The notes beneath the pieces were generated by a model. The model did no database searches. It saw only the letters and a program-made list of their open reading frames with translations, and was not told the DNA's origin. Position numbers and translations under genes: made by a program. This document shows, piece by piece, positions 25,101 through 37,100 of a stretch of 64,000 nucleotides of DNA (within the stretch, counting starts at the first letter, position 1; every line of letters starts with the position of its first letter). Source of the stretch: Fragum whitleyi. Taxonomy: Eukaryota > Mollusca > Bivalvia > Cardiida > Cardiidae. The stretch covers positions 96,149,232-96,213,231 of the forward strand of contig OX411544.1 of the NCBI GenBank assembly GCA_948146395.1. Direction: 5' to 3'.

Positions 25101-28100
25101 AAACACTTGCAATAGTCGACCACTTTCCTAACATATCCATGAAAATGGGACTATCAAAATGATATAGACAAGCTCTCAGAAAAGCCAGATAAGAAATAGG
25201 TATTTCTGTCAAGTTTGGTCAATATTGGTCCAGTAGATTAAGCAAAGTGAAAAAACACCTATCAAAATTTAACAAACAGGACAGAAAGATCTTCTAGGAG
25301 ACATTCATACTTGATTCCCTAATACTAATACCTAAAAGGAAGTACAATCTTGCTCTAGTGACCATGTTTATTGTGACCATTTTATTAAGCAACTGTTTTC
25401 AAATACCCTTCTTTAAATAAAGATATCTTAAAAAATACTTATTATTGGTCTCAAGATTATTCAAAGTGAATCCTACATTTTTAAAACTCAACAGAATCGT
25501 CTCAATGAAATCATTCTATTGAGTTTAAACAACAAGGATTACTGAGAATTTCACAATGATATACATATTTATTCAAAATTATGTTTCTAATTTGTAAACA
25601 AATCAGCTAATAAGTGACCATTCTCTTTACTCTTTGCTGGTCTCGTTAACAATCGCTTACTACAAGTTTAACTGTATCTAATATTCAACAAATTTCATCT
25701 GGTATACATTTTATAAAGGATGGGCTAAGCCAAATAACATTTGTGAACAAGGTGTGTTTGTGAAACATGAATGTCCCCTGTACAGCTAATTCTCAAGCAT
25801 GTCATTGACAGATGACCTTATCCCATGACCTTGGTACCATCAGATGTGTATCGTTGAGATCTATATATAAAATATATTAATGTTGTATTTTGAAAAGACT
25901 TGAACTCATTGGCAATGTTAAGTTTCATGCTTCAGTTATGCAGACTGACAGAAAGACAGGCAGACAGACAACAGGTAAACAAAATGCCCCCAATCTTATT
26001 GATGCAGGGTCATACAAATTTGACTGACTGAAATTAAATGTTAAAATCCATTAACAAATTTCTGAGAAATGCTCACTTTTACCCTAACTATGGAAATTAG
26101 TCAACCCTATTAAAGATGTGATTATATCCAATCAGAATGAATTGAAGGCATCCTGTCATTAAAAGACCATTCTGTTGAAATTTGGTTAAGATTCATCTAG
26201 TAGCTTTTGAGAAGGAGATATTAACATTTTTTGCACAAATACAAAATGAACACAACACCATGACAGTGGCCCCTGAGGGTGTGTAAAATAGTGTGAAATA
26301 AAGAAATTTTCCATTTTTTTTTCTTTTTAAAAATGGTCATTAAAAAGACAGTTTGAAATGAAATGTGTTCAAATAAACATTAGAAGTGAAAGGATCAGAC
26401 AAAGACTCACCTTTATCGATGACCCTTTTCAATATTCCTGGTGTGGCTATGAGGATATCCATGGGCACCCCCTTCTTACCATATAAGTGTTTCTGTTAAC
26501 AATTAAATACATATTTATGACCTATCACACAAAAAGGACCATCTGGGAAGTGCCAAAAGTATCAACCCTGGTTAGTTTGAGCGATCTGTGCAGACTTGAC
26601 TAAATCTATCCTGAATGGTAGGAGTTTTGTTAACAATGAAATCCATAATAAAGCCTTTTTTCCAGGACACAGCATAATAGACAAAAACATGATATAAAAT
26701 GGATAGCCACATAATAAGAAACCTTTTGTAAAAGTTTCCAACAGATGTGGCCAAAACTGAAGTAGGAGTGCTAATAACAAGAAATGGGTGTACAGACGGA
26801 CATACAGACAGATGGGCGGATGGACAGACAATAGATGACAACAAGAAAAGATAATCTTTGGCGCCCCCAAAAAAGAAACCCTAGTCAACAGATTAAATAC
26901 AGAAATACATACCAGGGTTTCACCTCTACCATGTAGGACCACAGATTCTACTGGAACACAGCTAGATAGTCTGTCACACACATCCTGCAATACATTAACA
27001 CTTTCCTGTTTTACAAAATTTTAGACCTGTCCAAATTCAAAGGTTTTGCAGACGAAAATTTAATGTGGATTTAATTTGAAAAATAACCATTCAGTAGAGT
27101 AAAAAATAGTGTGGGGAAAGAAGAAATTGCTTGTCACAAGCAATTTCTTCTTATTCCACAATGTTTTCTCAATCATAAAATTACAGGCACGTAAAAAACA
27201 GGGATTAAACAGCAAATGGTTAAACATTACATGGCTGATGAGGGACAGAAAAAGATATAGGACCAAATCTTCATACATCCTAGACAAATATCTTTTCTAT
27301 CCACTTTTTTTTTCAAAGACATATGGTATTTAGTGAAGGCACTAAACATAATAGCATCTTAAATTCATCCTAAATGAAGTGATTTGTTAAATAATTTAAT
27401 TTTAGTTGTGTCCATCAATATGCACACCTTGAGATTGGCTGAAAAATTGGTTTTATTCCCCAATGAAAACAATTATGAGTACGTAAGCTACCGCAAATAA
27501 TAGTCCCATAAGAAATCTGTTTTTCAACTGACAAATCTGTACATTTTTGCTTCATGATAATAAATTATAAGATATGAAAATAAAATTTGTTGATTTATAT
27601 ATTCATACAGTATTATTAGCTTTTTAGATCCATGCCTCAATGAAATTAACAAATACTGTCTTCATCCCAAAAATAAATTGCTTATTTTTGGAAAACCCTA
27701 ATCCTTCTAGCTCAAGTTTTCCATAAATTATCAATTTGAAGGTAGATAGTATAGGCCAAGATTAGCCTGCACATCTGTGCAAGCTAATCTTAGTCTATAC
27801 TTCTAGTCCAGTCAAAATAGCGAAATATGGCCTCAACCCAAAACAAATTGCAACAAAAACGTTCTTGAGTTTTTTGAGTAGCTTGACCCTCCCTAGATGA
27901 CATACTAAAAGTAGGACAAAATCGGAAGATACATATTTCGATTTTCAATGCATTTTGATACCCACTAGTAATGCCTGTAGTACAACCAAGTCAATGAGAA
28001 TATTGTGTGATATACCAGAATAAAACTGATATTATGCAAGCAAAACTTATCAAATATCCTTTGATTTACCTCTAGAAATTTAACCACAACTTTTATTGAT

Positions 28101-31100
28101 AGTTTGAGTAAAATGTATGGCATTTTAAACATAAAAAGACAAATTCAAATTAATCTTACCCCACCCACTTGATTTAACATTAGAATGGATAGAAAAATAG
28201 CTTCTGGTATTGAAATATTTTCATATACACCCTTATCAACTAGTTCAAAACAATATTGTTTTATTGGATTGATCTTTTTGTATGTCTGCCTGTCCCACAG
28301 GCAATTGTTTCATGACAAAAGACCATGTATCCAACATCTGCTCATGTAAACTCATTCAGTAGTCACTGAATTTGAATTTTGATGATTCCTTAGTCTAATG
28401 ATTATTTTGACAACATTGTCATCAGCTCATTTTTTCTTGATAATTTTCCTTTTCATTGTTCCCAGATTGTGTAAAATATGCCGGAAATGGTGAGAGTTGA
28501 TGAGGTACTGGACTAGTTTGACACCTTGTCTTACATGATAACGCACATTTGTGTATTTGACAAAAATTGGACAATGAAATTGCCTGTGATCTGTCTGTCT
28601 AAGAATAATTTTCTGAAACTTCAATTCCAAACAATTCAAAATGAAGGTATATATGTCACTAACCTATTGCTACATTTCTTTTTTAATTCAGTATAAAAAT
28701 GACACATAGAAACTTTTGAAATTCTGAGATTACCTTACCTAAAACTTTAAAAGAGGCTTTGCAAAAGTAAGATACGACATTGGAACCCTGGTCATTTTAA
28801 AACCTTAAAGGGGACTACCATAGCTATATTACAATCAAATTTCATAGAAAATTTTGTTGTAATTTCAGATACTTTAAAAATCTTAAGTTTTCGGTTTTAC
28901 AAACTTGTCTAATCTTCGTAATGATATATCTTAAATTTAACCCATTGAAGCTTAAAAACGATACTAAATTATGTGTCCTAGATTGCATTCTAATAACGTT
29001 TAACCCAAATTGTTCTTTAGGTTCTCTAAATCATTTTTGGTTAAATTTTGAAATTTTCATAATTATCCGTCCCTTTTTCTTACAATAATTAAAATCAAAG
29101 AATAATGGTACAAATTGGAAATGGTTTCTTATAACACCTAATTAACATTATTTCATTCATATCAAGACAAGTTATATCAAGTTTTGTTTGTTTTAATGTG
29201 GGTTTACGCTGTTTTCAACAATCTTGCATTTATATCGCGTTGGCAGCAGCACTTTACAATGGATTCCTGGTATTCTCACACAAGTACCACCATTACATCC
29301 TTTCCTGGCCTACAGCCTACTATAAAATTAATACAACTTTATTAATAAAGCTGGTAGATTATCGGGCAATGTTATGGTTAGGGTCCTTGATATTTTTTTC
29401 AAAAGATAAAAAAAAACCTTTTTCTTTTTTATCTTGTGAAAATATACTACGCAAATTGGAAAACCTGTTCAATTATTTATTGATTCATGTTTAATTTATT
29501 AGCCCATGATTAAGTCAATTAATTTAAAACTAAGGTTGCGGTTTCCTGAACTTTTTTTTTTAAAAATAAAAGCATTTTTTACCTATTTCAAATCCTATAC
29601 CTCGTGATATAAGGGGCGTTTGTAATCAATCTGCATGGTGTACTAGGAAAGATTCGTTAGACAACATCATTCCAAAATAATATTTATGCCTCACATAGTC
29701 TATCATTTTAATAATTTCGATATAAATTGTTTTTGAACATTCACTTGTTGAAAAGTTTTGAAACAATTGAAAATTGTTTTTGAACATTCACTTGTTGAAA
29801 AGTTTTGAAGCACAAGCTTGTTATTATTTGTTCTTCGTTTATCTTTAAAGGATAGGCTTGCATAACATTCTCAAAAGGTTTTGAATCATTTCTTATTTTG
29901 CTACTAATAAAGCATACTCTCTTTGTATAAGTGGTTTAATTGATGACGAATACTTATCCACATCAAAATAAGTTAATTGAGTCTTGTTTTAAATAAAAAT
30001 CAAAACTTCCAATGAATTGGCAATCGGAGAACTTTATTTCCAATTCATTCCTACGCCATTCTTCAATTTAACATGTAATGTGAGAAATGTTTTCGAAACT
30101 CGTGAAATGACAAACAAAACCTGTTTCCTAAGTCATAGATGTGATGCACTTGTTTAAAAATTTTCAATTTAAACTTTCTAGACGCCTAATAGGAAAATCG
30201 CAAAATCTAAAACGCAAACTTTTGACATTCAAAGTTTACCTTACAGTTAGCTTGTCAATTAACTTTTAAAATATGAATTGAATGGGGCTAACATCACATT
30301 GCATTCAAAAGAACTAGTACTAGACAATTCCACTGTCGTGGCAGCCCAGATGATTGTGCGTTGGGATTCCAGTTACGGGGGAGCCGTCATCATAGCGCAG
30401 TTAGTAGCGCGTCGGACAATCAATCTAGAGGTCCCAGGTTCGATCCCAGACGGCAACACTCAATCTTTCGACAATATTTGTCTCTCACCAATAGGTTGAT
30501 AATTGTATGGATGTGGTGGTTGTAATGGTGAGAGAAATATCAGGAAACCATTGTTAGGTGCTCCAGCCTCCGCAACATAACTGAAAAAAATGTTGAAAGC
30601 GGCGTTAAACTCCATTCAATCAATCAATCAAGTTACGGGTTTGAAGGTTCGATCTCTGACAGCAGCACTCCCTTTCTGATACTTGTCTCCAACCAAGGGG
30701 TAGAATCCAGTAAAATATATCTTGGATTAGAAAGATGTAGCCCGGAAAGGAATTTCCTGGTAGTAGCGATGAGAAAAATACCAGGAACCATAGTTAGGTG
30801 CTCTATTTTCAGCGTGATGACATTGTTAATACAGATGTTAAATCCTTTCCAAACAAAACAGTTGATTTTTTATCAGCTTTGAATTTAAAAAAAGTATCAA
30901 ATTTGTGTGAATCTTATGCTTTCGAAAAAATAAAACAGCTTTAAGGTTAAAATTTGTGAAAAGAACTAAAATTATTTTAAAAAAAGACATCTCATCCAAA
31001 ACATTCAAACCTAAAGTTTCCGCATATCAAATCTAGCAATTGTAAAAATGTTTCAATCGTAAGGTCAAACTAGTGTGTTTGTGCAATATTTTTTCATATA

Positions 31101-34100
31101 ATACTAGCAATATCGCTACCAAGCTCTTTTTGGTGTGAAAACTAGACTTTTTTTATCATAAAGTTACCCCCCCCTCCAAACTTCATATAGATGATTGTCT
31201 TTGTGCTTTGTATAGCTCCAATTCTATAATAGGATGAGGCAATAAGACAAATCCATGGCTCTTGTTATATTTTCAAAGTGCAATTAAACTCTTATGTACA
31301 ACCGATGAAATACGTCATTCTTGTCAATTCTTTATATATTCTAGAGAACATGTCAACCCAAGACCATATCTGAAGGTTTAGATAAAATCAAATTTAAATT
31401 TTGGAAAGATTTCTTTTTTGATGTGCTAAATAAGACTGGTGATTATATCTATAACTATTTTTAGTTATAGATGCTCACGCAAAATTTTGTAAATGGGGGA
31501 GGAGGGGGGGGGAGGGGGTTAAAAATGTTCAAATCTACTTTAACTTGGACATTGAAAAGACTTTGGGCTGTTAAAAATGTTTCAGACCTATTTCTTGAAG
31601 CTAACGCCACTTTTTTTGCCAAAGCGACCATTTTCTACTTCTTTTCAATGTTAAAGTGAGTAGGTGGGGTAAGATGTTTTACAAATTATCTCTGAAACTG
31701 ACCAAATAACAAAGAATATCCTATTTTTAATCAGCCAATGACTTATTACAATAGACTACATGACTTTTGAAATACCAGCAACTTCTAATTTAGAATTAAA
31801 CATGTTTTCTGTCAAAAAGTCTTTACAGGTCTAGTTGGCAAAAATCTATGATAAAAATCACGAAAAAAATACGTATCTTCCGATTTTGTCCTACTTTATA
31901 TATGTTAAAAGGGTATGTCTATGGATGTCAAAAAACACAACATTGTTTTTGTTGCAATTTGTTTACTTTATATATGTTAAATGGGTATGTCTATGGATGT
32001 CAAAAAACACAACATTGTTTTTGTCTAATTTGTTTTGGGTCCTACCATAATTTGACTGGACTATTCCTTCAAAAGCTTTATGAACAGCAAGAAAATGCTT
32101 GTTTATTTCTGTCAATTTATCATCACTAACATAGCACATGCCCATATGAATGAAGTCCCCCGAAGACAGATGGTTGATACAGGGGAGAATGCAAGGATGA
32201 AACTTAATGATGAAACTACTGCTTAGATCCGTCATGGTTCTTCAATATGCTCAGTGTAGAGCTCTGTCTCACATGACCTTGGTTCAACATCTCAACTGAA
32301 AGACAATTTACTTGTTAGTGTGCCAGTCCAGGGATTGAAAGTACCAGATCCACCTTGAAATGTTTTGAAGACCAGTGCTCTACTGACCGAGCTTATCAGG
32401 CTGACAAATGAAAGTGGTCCATCCCCACATTACTTTAAGAACAGAAATGTTCTAATGAATATCACTAAATAATAAAGGCTCTACAGCGTCTCTACTCACT
32501 TTGACTTGTCTTGCTAATTCCATTGTAGGCAAAATAATAATAACACTTGGAGAATTGGTTGCACGAATTGCTTCATCATCATTCTCTATAAATGTCACAT
32601 TTCTTGATTCCTTCAGTATAGACTGAACACATGGTAGAAGATAGGCGAAGGTTTTACCACTTCCTGAAACAGTCAATAAAACACAGTCAATAAAATTAAT
32701 ACATGTAGTTTTATATTCATTAAACAAAACAGCTGATTGAGGAATCAAAATTAAAAATATCATTTAATTTAACTTTGATTTAGATTTTAGACTTAAAAAA
32801 CAAATCTGTAATTCTCTCACTTAAATATGAACTTCCAAATACTTCTATAAAGTATGAAGATGCAAAAATAAACAGACACATAAATTATCAGATTTACAGT
32901 ACAAAGAATTATTTGTTTCAATCAAAGATCCATTATCTCTTATTGGGTGAACAATCAGTCAGTCATACAACAAAGTTCTAAAATGGCCTTATTTTTGGAA
33001 GAGATTTTTGTTGATTTCATAGAGGTATGAAACTAAAAACCTAATCACACTCATGTATGAATCCACTTCGCATATTCATACAGTGTGATTAGCTTTTTAG
33101 TTTCATACCTCAACAAAATCAATTTATTCTCTCTTTATCATAACTTATATAGACCACCAACCTGTTTCAGCAGCACATGCTATATGATCTCTAGTGGCCA
33201 TAGCTGGTACCATTACAGCCTGTGATATAATAAAGATAAGAATTATTATTATTAATCTGCAAAAAAATTCAAGAATTTTCATTGGACACTGCTGACCTGA
33301 CAAACATTGATATCTACAGCTGCTCTTGAATAACATATGAGACTGTGTGTAAGATTTCCAACAATTCCATATATGTACATAGCACAGACTCTGACCAGCC
33401 TGTGCATCCGCACAGTCTAACCAGAGTCTTCACTATGCATTTAGTAGATGGATAAGGTCTCAAAGTGCTTGTAAATCATCAGATAAGATTATATTCACCG
33501 TAGGTGGCTGTCAACACCGCTCAACATTTGCACCTCACGCACATTTCAAGTTGTTGGAAATGTCACGCACTGGCTCATATAATATTTTCTTCATAGAAAA
33601 AAATTCAAACCAGTAATGGCAGCCATATTTCTCTCGCTTTGTTAATAACACGGCTCGAGCATATACAGTATGGTACAGTAAATAGCTCATGTAAGTTAAT
33701 AACATGCATGTTCATGCTGAAATAAAAGGTGAAAAATACCATTTGATTTTATCAATCCATCCATTCAAAGTGTTTACTTTTGTGCAGAATCAGTCAAGAA
33801 TTGCTTTTTCATCACATCATGGCAGAATTTAGTGGCATGCTGTCACAACTACCTATGACATCACTACATGTTTACATTTAATTTGAGGCACATTGGGGTA
33901 TTTGGTAGTTTCTAAGAATTTTGTGTATACCAGAGTGTTATAAAGACAAAAGACAGATATTTAATTGCAAACTCTGGAGTAAGATAAATTTGTAATACAG
34001 TTTCTTGCGTAGGTAAATGATGATTTATACCCTGCTGGAAAAAAGTGATGTCAAGTTCAACCCTTGCCTGAGGCACAGGTGACATCATTTTTTCTAGCCG

Positions 34101-37100
34101 GGAATAAATAGTCCTATGCCCTGGAAAGAAACCCTATAACTTATATTGGCACGGTTTGACATTAACAGTAGTCTAGGAGTCTTTAACTCCTTATTTCAAA
34201 GCCATGACTCCGTTATATCATTATGCGGCCAATAGTCCCCTTGATCATATGAGAATATTTCAACAAACAAATGAACAGGGCAGAATTCTTTTAAACCTCC
34301 TCTGTTAAAATTCAAGATACATTCTATACAATTTTTTTGAAGATAAAATTTGCTTGTATCTCTAAGTAATATTAAAATGAATTCTATCATCAAATAATTG
34401 GTGAGGAAAAATGAAATGAAATGTTTTGTTTTAAATGGAACTTAAATTTGGCTTATCTTTCCAAGAAAATTGTTATTGTGAATGTTAATACTGCTATCCT
34501 ACTTCATACAAAAGTGTCTGTAAAGAATAAGGCAAGATCATTAAATTTCTAGAATTTGCACATCTTCTAACCATATTTTTTGCTGAAATGCTAGGGGGTT
34601 CAGACCATTTTAGATCATGGTGAAAATTAAACATACCTGAATATTAGTTGGCTCTGTTATCCCCTCTTCCTCCAAGAACATCAGGATTCTCTCATTTAGT
34701 TTTAATTTGTCAAAACCCGATTTTTCTTCATCATACATCACTGAAGGCGACTGCAATTTATAAACGAAGGGATTCTGTACACAGTAGTGTTGGGCAATCG
34801 GTTTCAAATCACAATTGATAATCAGTTTTTAGTTGGAAGAGTAAATCGACTAATGAGCCATTGTACAATCATTTTCTGAGAAATTATTACAGCACTCCCA
34901 GTATCATTCCTTTGAAAAATTAAATATGATGGTTAATTTAAACGCATGACCTAAATACTAATCCTGCAGACTTTTTCTACAAACTCTATGGCTCAGCATT
35001 AAACAGTTGTAACTGCCTATAAACATATAGGCAGTTACAACTGTTTCATGCTGAGATATCAAACTGATGTCAGTTCCGTAAACAAAATATAATGGCTTTC
35101 ATTTATGTGTTAGGACCCGATTAAAAGATTATGAAATTTCTTAGTTGATTATCACAATAGGAAGCCCAAACCAACTGATTATCGATTATAATCGATTAGT
35201 CTAACTATCACTAGTAAATAGTAAACCAGGATTATAAATGCTGAACTTAAAACTTTCTCCAATTTCAAGTTAAGATTTAAAGCTACAACTCTGTTGTAAT
35301 ACTCTAATTAATGTTTGGACATAAAAGATAGTATTAATAAGTTGTTATAAATACATGCAACAACTTATTAATAATTAATATTATCTTTTTATTAAGTTCA
35401 TACATTTATTTAAAAATCTAATTCTCAGTCCTTACATTGAGTACTGGTATTTGTGAAATGATATCAATCACAGGCTCATATTTTATTATGCATACAAATA
35501 TCTGGATTCCATTTTTCATTTGTCTGATTGTCTATCAATACTGCCTCGATGGCAGTAGGTAACTTAAAGACACTCAACTCATGACCTGAAGGTCAGTGGT
35601 TTGAGTCCACCATCAACCCATTTAGTTAAAAAGCAAAAAATTTCACAGCTAGCTCAAGTAAACCGAGTTGTAGAATTAGGTACCCTATAAGGTAGATTAT
35701 AAAGTAAAATGTAAACTAGCCACTCAAGGTCAATCATGATAAAGAGCATACCTACCTTGCCATGAGCAATGATAGTGAAGTAATCTGGTGGACAATTTCT
35801 GTGCTTCCATCCATACGATGCCAGCTGTTTGGGGTCAAATATTTTGTACTTCTGACCTCTGTAGAAGTTAAACTCTGCCCTCTTACACTTTATTAGGAGA
35901 TCTTTGTCTGTTAGTTTAAGCCTCTCTTTTCTTCCTCTTTCTTTTGCAATTCTAAGATTGTGTTTAGCCAAGTTTTCAACCATCTTTTGAGGCACTGTAA
36001 TTCTAGGGTATTCTTCATTTTCTTTTGCATTCTATTATCAAAACAAAATTTGTAGGTGAAAAACCAATTCCTAAATAACGACTTTATAGAAACAGTATTT
36101 TAATATGGAAATCAACACCAAACCGAAATTCAAAATGGTTTATTGATTGATTGAATGGAGTTTAATGCCGCTTTCAACATCTTTTCAGTTATATCGCGGA
36201 AGCTGGAGCACCTAACAATGGTTTCCTGGTATTTCTGTCACCAGTACAACCACCACATCCTTTCCTAGACTCCAGCTGCTACCTAACATAGGTCTACGAT
36301 TATCAACCCATTGGTGAGAGACAAATAGTTGATGAGAGAAATTCAAAATGGATGTATTATATTAACAGCAGTTCAAAATGAAGTGTGAATTTATCCACAT
36401 AGTTGACCTTGAAAAGAAATACACAAGTCATATGAAGTATTGCGTCTCTGTCATTATGATCAATCAAAACTTATGGCCAATGATAAAAAATCTTTGGGGT
36501 ACTTTAATTCAGAGATCAACCCTAACACCAGTCCTCAGGCCCAAGACCTGTGGATTTTAGGGAGAACTGGTTGATGCAATCTTGCTGCAGGTCCTTCAGG
36601 CCTGTAGTTAATGGCATACTTAGTATTTCAAATCTGTCAAGTTTTGAAAAATAATTGCCCTCCGAAATATTAAAATTTGCATTACCAAATAGAAAACATT
36701 GAAGAAAAATAAGAAATTGCTTGTCATGAGCAATTTCTTCTTTTCCAACAAAATTTTCCTAGCAATTCATCCACTAAAATCGCTTAAAATCAAACACGGT
36801 TACATGCAGGACCTGTTGTTATCACAGAAGACCTGTAATATTTTAGGTTAACAGGTCCTTCAGACTGGTGGCAAAAAGTTGTCAAACCCTGTAATTGTCT
36901 CCTTTGTACCTTATAAGAGATTCATATTTCATATGAATCTCTGATAAATATTATGAAGGAGACAATTAAATCATATACAGGGAAAAAGACCAACTATTTT
37001 TACTTTGGGGCTCAGGTTGCCAAAATTCAACATTTAACATTCTCTCCAAAATTCTAGGGGCCCAGCCCGAAATCAAGGATTCATTGGGGCCTGAGCCACT

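Noticed and set aside
26562..26990. 142-residue minus-strand frame
   Set aside because: Its first 24 codons are DDX28 exon 6; the rest is intron past a consensus GTATGT donor.
35541..35640. tRNA gene on the plus strand
   Set aside because: Box B is good, but there is no acceptor stem and spacing is loose; better explained as a SINE head.
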